Shown here in pieces: positions 43,438-53,276 of a stretch of DNA of 64,000 bases (the stretch's first letter is position 1; the number at the start of each line of letters is the position of its first letter). Origin of the DNA: Burkholderia glumae LMG 2196 = ATCC 33617 (GTDB taxonomy: Bacteria; Pseudomonadota; Gammaproteobacteria; Burkholderiales; Burkholderiaceae); assembly GCF_000960995.1 (NCBI RefSeq), contig NZ_CP009435.1, forward strand, positions 2,480,001-2,544,000, written 5' to 3'. A program made the translations under genes and the position numbers. The notes under the pieces are model-generated. The model was not told the origin of the DNA and did not search any database. It was given only the letters and a program-made list of their open reading frames with translations.

Positions 43438-44252
43438 ATGGGCAGAGGGAAGTCGAATCACACGGAGGCTGGCGCATTGCCGGACATATCGGTTGATACC
43501 ACCGAACTTGTCGATCGGGCATGCCGCGCGGCGGGTCTCGGTTCATGGCTGGATCTGGTGATGGTCGCTCGCGGCGGCACGCTGTTCAAGCTGACGTTCG
43601 CCTGCCGGCGGCCGGTGAACTTCATCAAGGAGTTCACGGCGCTGCTCAAGTGGCATGGCCTTGGACTGCGCGCCGACACTGCGCTGGACGTCTACCTGGG
43701 CGTGCCGGACGCCTTGAGGTCCGTCGCGGCCAACGGCAGCAGCGCGCCGGCAAGGAGGCTGGACGACCTGGGCAAACTGCAGGAGACGGACAATCGAACC
43801 GTCGCGATCTCGGGGGCGAGGCGTTCGGCCGGCATCCGCTACGAACGACGGGGCTCGCCGCCGGAACTCAAGGGCGTCAATGTGCTCGTGCTCGACGACG
43901 ACGAGGTGTCGCGCAAGGTGATTGCGGCGATGCTCGAGCGCGCCTGATCGCAGGTGTCGGTGTGCGGCGGGGCCGAGGCCGCGTTCGCCCTGCTGAAGCG
44001 GGCACCGCCCGACATCGTCGTGCTCGATGTGGTGCTGGGCGGCGCGCTCGACGGATTCGAGTTCTGTCGTGTGATGCGCGCCAACGAGCGCTGCGCGCAG
44101 GTGCCGGCGATCTTCGTCATCGGTCAGGCGGGACCCCAGGCGCGTGCGCGTGCCGCCTGCCTGCCTGCGTGGTCCTGGAGAAGCCGTTACAAGACGGCCT
44201 GCTGCGCGCCGCGATAACGGGACTTGCGCGGCACGCGACGGCGGCGTGCTGA
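43438..44252 (+). pseudogene. broken response regulator (unknown N-terminal domain plus receiver)
   Basis: The ATG at 43438 has an excellent AAGGAGG ribosome-binding site. The first 130 residues are unrecognised (SWLDLVMVARGGTLFKLTFA, NFIKEFTALLKWHGLGLRAD). A receiver domain then starts with VNVLVLDDDEVSRKVIAAML but is cut by an in-frame TGA at 43945-43947. The same frame continues as QVSVCGGAEAAFALLKRAPP and DIVVLDVVLGGALDGFEFCR with the phospho-Asp. A second lesion near 44156-44167, at a (CCTG)3 tract, shifts the frame; VVLEKPLQDGLLRAAITGLA with the receiver Lys continues in another frame to 44252. Restoring one CCTG unit would rejoin the two parts. A truncated 169-aa N-terminal product could still be made. 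Confidence 0.75.
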
Positions 44253-44422
44253 ACCCGTCGCGGCCGGCGGAGGCTGCCGCCGTTGTTGTGCCGCATGGCA
44301 GGATTCGATGCAGGCCTGCCAGGTGAGCCGCGTGCCGGACGGCGGCGCTGCGGGTAATATCTCGACGCCGGCGCGGCAACGGAAGCCGGCCGCCGACACG
44401 CCTCGCCCACGCTGAGCCGCCT

Positions 44423-45313
44423 ATGACCCCCGCCATTCGCCTGTTGCGTGCCTTGCTGCCGCTCATCCTGATGCCGTGCCTCACCCAGGGCCGCGCCGAG
44501 CCGCTCGACGCGGATCTGCACGAATCCGTCGTCACGCTCGACGTGGCAGTCAAGGATTTCTACGGCAGGAAGGAAACCGGCAGGCTCGCCGTCACGCAGT
44601 TCATGCCGGACGGCGACGGCCCGTTTCCGATCCTGATTCTCAATCACGGACGCAGCGCAACGGATCGGAGCACGCCGCCGCGTTTCCGCTACACGCGGCA
44701 GGCGGCCTTTTTCGTCGAGCGCGGCTTCGCGGTGTTCGAGCCGACGCGCATCGGCTATGGCCGCTTCGGCACGCAGTTCGATCCCGAGTACAGCGGCAAG
44801 TGCAGCCAGAAGGATTACCAGCCGATGATCGATGCGGCCCGCATCGAGGAGCGTGCCGTGCTCGACTACGCGAGACGGCAGCCGCGGGTCGATCCGCATC
44901 GGATCGTGATGGTGGGGCAATCGGTCGGCGGCTTCGTCACGACGGGCGTGGCCGCAGACAATCCCGACGGCCTGGTGGCCGCGGTCAATTTCGCGGGCGG
45001 TGCGGGGGGCGACCCTGTCGGGCATCCCGGCACACCGTGCCAGGGCGAGCGGCTGGAAGCGATGTACGAGCGTTTCGGCAGCACGGCGCGCGTGCCGATG
45101 CTGTGGATCTATACCGAGAACGACCAGTACTTCGGCCCGAGCTACAGCCGGGCCTGGCATGCCGCGTTCGTCCGTGCCGGCGGCAAGGCCGACTATCGGC
45201 TGCTGCCGCCGTTCGGCGACAACGGGCACCTGCTGTTTGCACGCGGCACCGGCATCTGGGAGCCCGTCGTGTCCGCCTTCCTCGTCCAGCAAGGGTTCCC
45301 GGTCCGGCCGTAG
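44423..45313 (+). CDS. secreted alpha/beta hydrolase, dienelactone hydrolase-like
   Basis: 296-aa serine hydrolase. The N-terminus TPAIRLLRALLPLILMPCLT is a signal peptide, with cleavage likely after GRA near residue 25. The core has PFPILILNHGRSATDR (oxyanion strand-loop), the nucleophile Ser167 in VMVGQSVGGFV, an acid candidate in YTENDQYFGPS and a His in FGDNGHLLF. Two Cys (KCSQKDY and TPCQGER) may form a disulfide, fitting export. Substrate is unknown; the family includes dienelactone hydrolases and esterases. The gene stands alone after the broken signalling genes and marks return to intact sequence. Confidence 0.8.
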   Translation: MTPAIRLLRALLPLILMPCLTQGRAEPLDADLHESVVTLDVAVKDFYGRKETGRLAVTQFMPDGDGPFPILILNHGRSATDRSTPPRFRYTRQAAFFVERGFAVFEPTRIGYGRFGTQFDPEYSGKCSQKDYQPMIDAARIEERAVLDYARRQPRVDPHRIVMVGQSVGGFVTTGVAADNPDGLVAAVNFAGGAGGDPVGHPGTPCQGERLEAMYERFGSTARVPMLWIYTENDQYFGPSYSRAWHAAFVRAGGKADYRLLPPFGDNGHLLFARGTGIWEPVVSAFLVQQGFPVRP

Positions 45314-45770
45314 CAGTCTGCGCGGTGCATCGGCTGCCCCGCGCAGGCGCGGCAGCCTGCCCCGAGGCGTTCGGCTGCGTTGGCGCGAGTGTCGATGCGG
45401 TCCGCACGATCACGGCGAACACCAGCTTCGGGTGAGGCGCATGCGACAAGCCGGACGGATCGGCCGCCTTGTGGGGCGGCCGGCTGCGCGTGGCGAGCGA
45501 GGCGCAGAGGCTGCTGGGCAGCCGGTGGTCTGCGCCGGGCCGGCCAGGGCACCATCGGCAGGCTCGAACCCGGCCGGCAAGCGCGGCGGGCGGGCGCTCG
45601 CACCGCGGAGCCGGCGGCCGCGATGCCGAACCAAAGGCCGGAGGCGGAACGGCGTGCCGAAAGCCGGCGAGGCGGGTTCGACGCCGGAACGCGCTGTACC
45701 GGCGTGGGGATGACAAAAAACGCGGCGCACCGCCGAAGCGATGTGCCGCGTGTTGCGCGTGATGCGCGGA
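45314..45770. other. gap between hydrolase and the micro-gene cluster
   Basis: About 450 bp, GC-rich. Contains only the minus-strand terminator at 45715-45751. ORFs across it are uninformative. Confidence 0.6.
45715..45751 (-). terminator. terminator of the micro-gene cluster
   Basis: On the minus strand ACGCGGC pairs with GCCGCGT (18-nt loop with an inner pairing) and runs into six T. It begins 20 bp after the 27-aa gene stop. Confidence 0.8.
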
Positions 45771-45854
45771 TCAGAAGACGTGCGCGATCAGGTAAATCAC
45801 TACCAACAAGCCGATCGGCACGCCCAGCAACCATGCGATCAGATATTTTCCCAT
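45771..45854 (-). CDS. 27-aa single-TM membrane protein
   Basis: A complete short gene: AAAGGAGG, six-base spacing, ATG at 45854, 27 codons, TGA. The peptide starts MGKYLIAWLLGVPIGLLVVI and ends YLIAHVF, so nearly the whole product is one hydrophobic helix with a Lys at residue 3. Similar MGKYLIAW-type mini-proteins are, from memory, widespread in proteobacteria and usually unannotated. It is the last gene of a minus-strand group with CsbD and BON proteins and is followed by a terminator. It would insert in the inner membrane; a role in stress response is inferred from neighbours only. The near-ideal ribosome-binding site makes translation very likely. Confidence 0.8.
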   Translation of the reverse strand: MGKYLIAWLLGVPIGLLVVIYLIAHVF

Positions 45855-45909
45855 TGGACCTCCTTTGCCGGCGACGCGAGCCGGGGAGGTCGCGGCGCCA
45901 CCGCGTGGG

Positions 45910-46107
45910 TTACAACGTCCGGTCGAAGTCGTTCAACTGCTTTTCCACTTCGTCGCGTGCAATGCCATAGCGCTCCTGGATTCGGCCCGCCAGATACTCG
46001 CGGTTGCCGTCCAGTACCGCCAGGTCGTCGTCGGTCAGCTTGCCCCACTTGGCCTTGAGCTTGCCGGCCAACTGCTTCCACTGGCCCTTGATCCTGTCTT
46101 CGTTCAT
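45910..46107 (-). CDS. CsbD family stress protein
   Basis: 65-aa hydrophilic protein of the CsbD family, induced by general stress in many bacteria; the molecular role is unknown. The sequence MNEDRIKGQWKQLAGKLKAK followed by WGKLTDDDLAVLDGNREYLA and GRIQERYGIARDEVEKQLNDF covers the whole domain. GGAGG lies just before the ATG. The 27-aa membrane gene follows after 55 bp and the BON gene precedes it on the same strand, suggesting a shared transcript. Confidence 0.93.
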   Translation of the reverse strand: MNEDRIKGQWKQLAGKLKAKWGKLTDDDLAVLDGNREYLAGRIQERYGIARDEVEKQLNDFDRTL

Positions 46108-46189
46108 GGTGTCCTCCGGATCGTCTGCGTCGAGTGAGGGGCGGCGCGCCGCGCCGCCGGATATAAGTCGCCGTGAGACGGATTGGCGC

Positions 46190-46549
46190 TTAGCCCTTGG
46201 CCTTCAGGCCCGAGTCGTCAACCTGCTTGACGCCCTTGATCGACTTGGTCACCGCCACCGCCTTGTGGACCGCCGTCTTCGACGGCAGCACGCCGGTCAG
46301 CGTCACCACGCCGTCCACCGTCTTCACGTCGATCTCGGTGCTCTTCACGCCCTTGGTGGTGGCGAGTTCGGCCTTCACCTTGGTCGTGATCCACGTATCG
46401 GATACCGGCTGGTCCGACTTCATCGCGGCACCGCTGTCACCGGCGGCCGACGCCTGGGCGTAGGCGGCGGGCACCACCGCCGCACCGAGCATCAGGGCGG
46501 CACTCGCGGCCAGCAGCGACTTCAGGGCGATCTTGTTCGTCTTGTTCAT
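46190..46549 (-). CDS. periplasmic BON-domain (OsmY-like) protein
   Basis: 119-aa exported protein. The signal peptide reads KIALKSLLAASAALMLGAAV and ends near PAAYA-Q. One BON domain follows (about residues 48-117): SDTWITTKVKAELATTKGVK, STEIDVKTVDGVVTLTGVLP, and AVAVTKSIKGVKQVDDSGL. BON domains are thought to bind phospholipid and protect the envelope under osmotic stress. The start at 46549 is taken because GGAG sits nine bases upstream; an ATG seven codons earlier lacks one. It belongs to the small-gene stress cluster. Confidence 0.92.
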   Translation of the reverse strand: MNKTNKIALKSLLAASAALMLGAAVVPAAYAQASAAGDSGAAMKSDQPVSDTWITTKVKAELATTKGVKSTEIDVKTVDGVVTLTGVLPSKTAVHKAVAVTKSIKGVKQVDDSGLKAKG

Positions 46550-46609
46550 GGTGTCGTTCTCCGTAATCAAATGGTGTCGTCAATGACTCGATGGATGGAC
46601 TGCGGCGCA

Positions 46610-46774
46610 TCAGGCGCGAGGCGGGTCCGGGATGGGCGTCACGGGCGGCAGGCCTGGCGGCGGAACCGGTATGTCCGGTTGCGGCGTGCCTGGTAGATCC
46701 TGGCCGGGCAGCGGATCGCCCGGCGGCGGCCTCGGCTCGATCGGCGCCGGATCGGGCGTTTGATGCAGTCTCAT
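46610..46774 (-). CDS. 54-aa proline-rich protein
   Basis: A short complete gene: AAAGGAGA, six-base spacing, ATG at 46774, 54 codons, TGA. The product starts MRLHQTPDPAPIEPRPPPGD and continues PLPGQDLPGTPQPDIPVPPP to PDPPRA. Almost 40 percent is proline, with few charged residues, so it is disordered or polyproline helix. No signal peptide. Short Pro-rich proteins of this kind are found in Burkholderiaceae without assigned role. It heads the cluster BON-CsbD-27 aa on the minus strand. The strong ribosome-binding site supports it; no function can be given. Confidence 0.7.
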   Translation of the reverse strand: MRLHQTPDPAPIEPRPPPGDPLPGQDLPGTPQPDIPVPPPGLPPVTPIPDPPRA

Positions 46775-47434
46775 GACCTGTCTCCTTTCATCGGGAGTCG
46801 CAGTTCATTCAGATTACGGATTCGGCGTGCGCGCCGACAGGCTCAAATGCATGGGGCTTTCTAGTGCGTTTGCGCTGGTCGCCGGTGGTCACGTTTTGTT
46901 ACTTTTCACACACCGCGATACGACTTTCGAAACGCCGGAAGCGCGCGTCCAGCCTGGGAAAGCGGGTAAGCCGCGCGAGCGTTCCGTCAAGTTGCATGCG
47001 CAACGGTTTCGGCATCCCGGCACTGCTCGAGGACGGCGCGATCCAGGCACGCGGACCCGAGGCGAGCTGGGCGGTCGAGCGACTCGCTCGCGCGGCCGCC
47101 GGGCGGCCGGAGGTCGAGGGGGGGACGATGCCGAGGGGGGACGATGCGAACGCAGCGATCGGGGTGCGCGGCCAGTGCGTTCGATTCCGGCAGCCGCCGG
47201 CGCGAAAGGGCGGCGGCCGGTGCGCCGTTATCGCGGCCGGCCGGCGGCACGAGGCGCCGCAAACCGGAGCGGGCGAGCGGCATCGTGCGCGTCGTCGCCG
47301 GAGCGCGCGGCCGCACGGATCGCACGGACGGCGCGCGCAGTGCGCGGCGGGCGGCATATGGCACACCGGACGCGACGCGCGGTTCGCCGATGCGAGCGGC
47401 CCGCTGGCAGGTCCGCGCGCGCGCTTGTGCGCGC
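46775..47434. other. 660-bp gap between micro-gene cluster and marR
   Basis: Leader of the minus-strand micro-gene cluster (AT-richer at about 46785-46930, likely promoter) and the tail of marR. Near 47118-47150 a motif GAGGGGGGACGATGC occurs twice with small variation. No supported gene. Confidence 0.5.
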
Positions 47435-47884
47435 TTATTCGATCCGCTCGCGCGTGTAAGCGATCAGCTTGTCGAGCGCGCGTTCCAGCGCCGCGCGTTC
47501 GTTGTCGCTGAGCCGTTCGGCCAGATCGCCGTTCCAGCGTCGCGCGAGCGTCATGATCTTGCGGTTCAGCGCGGCGCCGTCGCGCGTCAGCGCGACCACC
47601 ACCATGCGGCCGTCCTCCTCGCTGGCGGCCCGCGACAGCAGACCCTGATGGATCAGCGCCTCCGCGGCGCGGCTCGCCTGGCTCTTGTCGAGCTGCGTGC
47701 GGCGCGCGAGTTCCATGATCGAGAACGGCCCGAACGCGCCGACTGCGTTGATCACGCGCGCCTCGGGCAGCGTGATGCCGAGCTTGTCGCGGTAAAGCTC
47801 GCCGAGCGCGCGGTCGGTGAGCTTGTTCATGGTATGCAGGCGATGGGTCAGAAACTGTTCGAGTCCGGCTTGGCTGCCTTTCAT
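47435..47884 (-). CDS. MarR-family transcriptional regulator
   Basis: 149-aa winged-helix regulator. The recognition part reads FSIMELARRTQLDKSQASRA followed by EALIHQGLLSRAASEEDGRM, with the wing GRMVVVALTRDGAAL. Flanking helices form the dimer interface. AGGAA precedes the ATG. It lies 54 bp after glycerate kinase on the same strand, so it may be co-transcribed with it and regulate it or the nearby stress cluster. No conserved Cys-based redox sensor was seen. Ligand unknown. Confidence 0.88.
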   Translation of the reverse strand: MKGSQAGLEQFLTHRLHTMNKLTDRALGELYRDKLGITLPEARVINAVGAFGPFSIMELARRTQLDKSQASRAAEALIHQGLLSRAASEEDGRMVVVALTRDGAALNRKIMTLARRWNGDLAERLSDNERAALERALDKLIAYTRERIE

Positions 47885-47938
47885 GGCGGTTCCTGAAGTA
47901 GGGCGGCGGCCCGATTGTTCCCGTATCGCCGCGCGCGG

Positions 47939-49093
47939 TCAACGGGGCGATAAACGGCCGAAGCGCAGCCGGGCCAGTTGCTCGGCCTCGTTGGCGAGCA
48001 GCCGCGCGGCGTCGCGGATTGCGGCTTCGAGCGTAATCGGTCCCGGCGCCGGCGAAAAGCAGCCGTCAAAATGTTCTGATAATTGGGGCAGCGCGGCGGC
48101 GTCGACGGCCCCCGACAGCAGGCTCGCCGGCACGCCTGCGGCGGCCGCGTGCCGGCACGCGATGAACGGCGCCTTGCCGTGCAGGGTCTGGCGGTCCGAG
48201 CGGCCCTCGCCCGTGATCAGCCAGTGCGCGCCGTCGAGCGCGGCGTCGAGGCCGATCTGGCGCGCCACCACTTCTGCGCCCGGCTCGAAGCGCGCGCCCA
48301 GCAGGTGCAGCGCGAAGCCGAGGCCGCCAGCCGCGCCTGCGCCGGGCTGATCGCGCAGCTGGCGGCCGAGCGCCGCCTCGGCCAGGTCGGCATAGCGCCC
48401 GAGCGCGGCGTCGAGCGTTGCGACCTGCTCGGACCGCACGCCCTTCTGCGGACCGAAGATCGCGGTGGCGCCGTGCTCGCCCGTCAGCGGATTGTCGACG
48501 TCGGACATCGCGATGAACTGCGTGTCGGCCAACCGCGCATCGAGCCCCGACGCGTCGAGGCGCGCGATCTCGCCGAACCTGGCCGGCACCGGCTCGAACG
48601 GGCGGCCGTCGATGTCGAGCGCGCGCAGGCCGAGCGCAGCCAGCATGCCTGCGCCCGCGTCGTTGGTGCTGCTGCCGCCGAGCGCGACGAACACCGTGCG
48701 CACACCCTCGTCGAGCAACTGCCGGATCGCCTCGCCCAGGCCGCGCGTGCTGCGTGCCTCGACCGGCACCGCCATGCCGACCGGGTCGGTGATGCCGACG
48801 ATCTCGGCGGTCTCGAGGATCGCGCAGCGCGCGTCGAGCCGCCCGGCCGCGGCCTCGCGCGGCGCGAGTGCCGCGCCCGCCACGCGCAGCGTGCGGCGCG
48901 TGCCGCCATGCGCGAGCATCGCATCGAGCGTGCCTTCGCCACCGTCGGCCATCGGGCAGGCGCGCACGATCGCGTCGGGCCGCGCACGCATGATGCCGGC
49001 CGCGATCGCCTCGGCCACCTGCTGCGCGGACAACGATCCCTTGAACGAATCGGGCGCGACGACGACGACGGGCGCGGACGGGAAGGGCTGCAT
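47939..49093 (-). CDS. glycerate kinase
   Basis: 384-aa GarK/GlxK-family glycerate 2-kinase, phosphorylating D-glycerate to 2-phosphoglycerate. Family features are VVVAPDSFKGSLSAQQVAEA at the N-terminus, CPMADGGEGTLDAML, GGSSTNDAGAGMLAALG, DVDNPLTGEHGATAIFGPQKG and GAGAAGGLGFAL. GEGRSDRQTLHGKAP holds the catalytic-region residues. The ATG at 49093 (MQPFPSAP) fits the family; earlier in-frame codons give unrelated sequence. It could assimilate glyoxylate-derived glycerate from ureide breakdown, but it is 39 kb from those genes, so the link is metabolic only. Confidence 0.92.
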   Translation of the reverse strand: MQPFPSAPVVVVAPDSFKGSLSAQQVAEAIAAGIMRARPDAIVRACPMADGGEGTLDAMLAHGGTRRTLRVAGAALAPREAAAGRLDARCAILETAEIVGITDPVGMAVPVEARSTRGLGEAIRQLLDEGVRTVFVALGGSSTNDAGAGMLAALGLRALDIDGRPFEPVPARFGEIARLDASGLDARLADTQFIAMSDVDNPLTGEHGATAIFGPQKGVRSEQVATLDAALGRYADLAEAALGRQLRDQPGAGAAGGLGFALHLLGARFEPGAEVVARQIGLDAALDGAHWLITGEGRSDRQTLHGKAPFIACRHAAAAGVPASLLSGAVDAAALPQLSEHFDGCFSPAPGPITLEAAIRDAARLLANEAEQLARLRFGRLSPR

Positions 49094-49543
49094 GGTGTCT
49101 CCGTTGGATATCGGGTGGCTTGATGGCGCAAGCCCTGGCACGCGCGCAGACAGCACGGGCCGGACGGCGGGGCACGCGTGAGCTTAACAGCGCGGTGGCG
49201 CACGGCGAATAGGCAAGCCGCTATGACGGGGATTGCGGCGCGCGCTGCGGGCACCGCTGCGGCGTCACGAGGAGGATGGGCGTCGGGTTCGACGCGGGGC
49301 GGGGGCTGCGGCCGCGGGCCGTCGGACGATGCCGCGCGATCTGGCGGTGTGACGACAATAGTTTGCTAGAATAGCCGATTCTTCCGGCCAAAGCCGTGCT
49401 TTTCAGGCCGCAGGCGCGGCGCTGGGCATCCGGCGGCGTTCGCGCCGAACGTATGGAACCGCGGCGCGCGACGCAGCAGCGTCATGAGGCAGGCACGGCA
49501 AGGAAAACCGATTCGCTCGAATAATTTTAGGACGATTGAAGCC
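49094..49543. other. leader region of tig
   Basis: About 450 bp between divergent glycerate kinase and tig. A TAGAAT -10-like element lies at 49367-49372 in an AT-richer patch and probably drives tig; no good -35 was found. No gene seen. Confidence 0.5.
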
Positions 49544-50890
49544 ATGGCTAACGTTGTTGAAAACCTCGGCAAGCTCGAACGCCGTGTGACGATTTCCCTG
49601 CCGAAGGAAGTCGTGCAGAAGGAGATCGACGCCCGTATTCAGAAACTCGCGAAGAACGTGCGCATGCCGGGTTTCCGCCCGGGCAAGGTGCCGCTCAAGA
49701 TGGTCGCGCAACAATACGCGGGCCAGGTCGAGGCAGAAGTGCTGAGCGACAAGATCGGCCAGGAATTCTTCGAAGTCAGCCGCGCGGAAAACCTGCGCGT
49801 GGCGGGCCAGCCGAGCTTCGCGCCGAAGCAGGATGCGGCCGCCGATGCCTACGCCTTCGACGCGACGTTCGAGGTTTACCCGGAGGTCAAGATCGGTGAT
49901 CTGGCCACGGCGGAAGTCGAGCGCTCGACCACCACCATTGGCGATGCCGAGATCGACCGCACGCTCGACATCCTGCGCAAGCAGCGCGTGCACTACCACG
50001 TGCGCGGCGAAGGCGGCGAGCACGGCGACGGCGGCGCGGAGCAGGCCGCCCAGCAAGGCGACCGCGTGACGGTGGACTTCGTCGGCAAGATCGACGACGT
50101 CGCGTTCCAGGGCGGCACGGCCGAGGACTTCCCGTTCGTGCTCGGCGAAGGCCGGATGCTGCCGGAGTTCGAGCAGGCCGCGCTGGGCCTGAAGGTCGGC
50201 GAGTCGCGCGAATTCGATCTGACCTTCCCCGAGGACTATCACGGCAAGGATGTGGCCGGCAAGACCGCGAAGTTCACGGTCACGATGAAGAAGGTCGAAT
50301 GGCCGCATCTGCCGGAAATCGACGCGGAGTTCGCGAAGACGCTCGGCATCGAGGACGGCGATCTGGCCAAGATGCGCGCCGAGATCAAGGAAAACCTCGA
50401 GCGTGAAGCGAAGCGCCGCACTCAGTCGCTGGTGAAGAACCAGGTGATGGACGCGGTCCTGAAGATTTCCGAACTCGACGTGCCGAACGCGCTCGTCGCG
50501 CAGGATCAGGAGCGCCTCGTCGAGATGGCGCGCCAGGACCTCGTGCAACGCGGCGTGCCGAACGCGGCCACCGCGCCGATCCCGGTCGAGATGTTCAAGG
50601 AGCAGGCCGAGCGCCGCGTCAAGCTGGGCCTCGTGATCGCCGAGCTGGTGAAGGCCAACGGCCTCGAAGCGAAGCCCGAGCAGATCCGTGCCGAAGTCGA
50701 CGAGTTCGCGAAGAGCTACGAAGACCCGAAGGAAGTGGTCCGCTGGTATTATTCGAACCAGCAGCGCCTGGCCGAAATGGAAGCGTTCGTCGTCGAGAGC
50801 AACGTCGTCGACTTCGTGCTCGGCAAGGCGAAGGTGACGGACAAGGAAGTGAGCTTCGAGGCACTGGCAAGCGCATCGGCGCAGGCCTAA
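49544..50890 (+). CDS. tig: trigger factor (ribosome-associated chaperone and PPIase)
   Basis: 448-aa chaperone that binds nascent chains at ribosomal protein uL23. The N-terminal ribosome-binding domain has LERRVTISLPKEVVQKEID and the signature MPGFRPGKVPLKMV. The FKBP-type PPIase domain (about 165-250) has RVTVDFVGKIDDVAFQGGTA and FVLGEGRMLPEFEQAALGL. The C-terminal arm domain follows to DFVLGKAKVTDKEVSF. A His/Gly-rich insertion EGGEHGDGGAEQAAQQGD precedes the PPIase domain. The ATG at 49544 (MANVVENLGKL) is the family start. It leads the conserved tig-clpP-clpX-lon order and has its own terminator. Confidence 0.97.
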   Translation: MANVVENLGKLERRVTISLPKEVVQKEIDARIQKLAKNVRMPGFRPGKVPLKMVAQQYAGQVEAEVLSDKIGQEFFEVSRAENLRVAGQPSFAPKQDAAADAYAFDATFEVYPEVKIGDLATAEVERSTTTIGDAEIDRTLDILRKQRVHYHVRGEGGEHGDGGAEQAAQQGDRVTVDFVGKIDDVAFQGGTAEDFPFVLGEGRMLPEFEQAALGLKVGESREFDLTFPEDYHGKDVAGKTAKFTVTMKKVEWPHLPEIDAEFAKTLGIEDGDLAKMRAEIKENLEREAKRRTQSLVKNQVMDAVLKISELDVPNALVAQDQERLVEMARQDLVQRGVPNAATAPIPVEMFKEQAERRVKLGLVIAELVKANGLEAKPEQIRAEVDEFAKSYEDPKEVVRWYYSNQQRLAEMEAFVVESNVVDFVLGKAKVTDKEVSFEALASASAQA

Positions 50891-50902
50891 GCGTCGTTTC
50901 AG

Positions 50903-50944
50903 CGGCGTGCCGGCTGTCGGAGCGACGGCCCGCACGCCGTTTTT
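50903..50944 (+). terminator. terminator between tig and clpP
   Basis: CGGCGTGC at 50903-50910 pairs with GCACGCCG at 50932-50939, followed by five T. It may be partial, letting some transcription into clpP. Confidence 0.75.
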
Positions 50945-51032
50945 GCGTCGGTGTCCGAAGGCCGGCATGCCGGCGGATTCGCGCCGGCGGCGCTTCCTCC
51001 GTTCAACATTCATTTCGGACAAGGCTCATTGC

Positions 51033-51686
51033 ATGATCAATCGCGCTGAATTGCTGGACACGCTGGCTTCCCATGCACCGCAGGATTTCGAAACGAAGGC
51101 GCTCGGACTGGTGCCGATCGTCGTCGAGACGAGCGGCCGCGGCGAGCGTTCCTACGACATCTACTCGCGCCTGCTGAAGGAGCGGATCGTGTTCATGGTC
51201 GGCGAAGTGAACGACCAGACCGCGAATCTCGTGGTGGCCCAGTTGCTGTTTCTCGAGAGCGAGAATCCCGACAAGGACATCAGCCTCTACATCAACAGCC
51301 CGGGCGGATCGGTCTCGGCGGGCCTCGCGATCTACGACACGATGCAGTTCATCAAGCCGGACGTGTCGACGCTCTGCATGGGCCTCGCGGCCAGCATGGG
51401 CGCGTTCCTGCTGTCGTCGGGCGCGAAGGGCAAGCGCTACGCGCTGCCGAATGCGCGCGTGATGATCCACCAGCCGCTCGGCGGCGCGCGCGGCCAGGCC
51501 TCGGACATCGAGATCCAGGCGCGCGAGATCCTCTATCTCCGCGAGCGTCTGAACAAGATTCTCGCCGAGAATACGGGTCAGGACGTCGAGCGCATCGCTC
51601 GCGACACGGATCGTGATAATTTCATGTCCAGCGACGATGCGAAGGCGTATGGCCTGATCGATCACGTATCGGCAAAGCGTCCGTGA
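51033..51686 (+). CDS. clpP: ATP-dependent Clp protease proteolytic subunit
   Basis: 217-aa serine peptidase forming the tetradecameric chamber. The catalytic triad is visible: Ser in GLAASMGAFLLSSG, His in VMIHQPLGGARGQA and Asp in IARDTDRDNFMSS. The N-terminal part has GLVPIVVETSGRGERSYDIY and LLKERIVFMVGEVND. The start at 51033 (MINRAELLDTL) gives the normal length with propeptide; no strong ribosome-binding site is visible. It is followed by clpX after 155 bp. Confidence 0.97.
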   Translation: MINRAELLDTLASHAPQDFETKALGLVPIVVETSGRGERSYDIYSRLLKERIVFMVGEVNDQTANLVVAQLLFLESENPDKDISLYINSPGGSVSAGLAIYDTMQFIKPDVSTLCMGLAASMGAFLLSSGAKGKRYALPNARVMIHQPLGGARGQASDIEIQAREILYLRERLNKILAENTGQDVERIARDTDRDNFMSSDDAKAYGLIDHVSAKRP

Positions 51687-51841
51687 TGAAGCAAACGGGG
51701 CGCTGCTCCCCTTGGGGCGGCGCCCGCGCCCCGAGCATCTGCGGCTAGACCAGCACGGCCGGCGAATACCCATGTCGATGTCATGGGCGGCCGGCCAGAC
51801 GGCGTATCATGTAACTCGTGTGTCCGGAGGCTCATACATCC

Positions 51842-53113
<1,272 letters not shown>

Positions 53114-53136
53114 GCGGCTTGACTGTTTGAAGGAGC

Positions 53137-53172
53137 AAAAAAGCCGTTCATGGCGTCATGAGCGGCTTTTTT
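53137..53172 (+). terminator. terminator between clpX and lon
   Basis: A nearly perfect 16-bp stem AAAAAAGCCGTTCATG / CATGAGCGGCTTTTTT (one G-T pair) with a GCGT loop. The A- and T-tracts on both sides allow bidirectional action. Confidence 0.93.
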
Positions 53173-53248
53173 CGTTTAGTCTTGTGGGTAACACTGACTT
53201 ACCGTTTCACGGCGAATTTTTTACCGGATATTTCCCACGCGCTGAAGG

Positions 53249-53276
53249 CTTGCATTCTACTGTGCCGGCCTCAATT
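53249..53276 (+). promoter_or_regulatory. possible heat-shock (sigma-32) promoter of lon
   Basis: CTTGCAT, 13-bp spacer, CCTCAATT, compared with CTTGAAA-N13/14-CCCCATNT. It ends 30 bp before the lon start. The element differs from consensus at several positions, but lon is heat-shock controlled in relatives. Confidence 0.35.
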
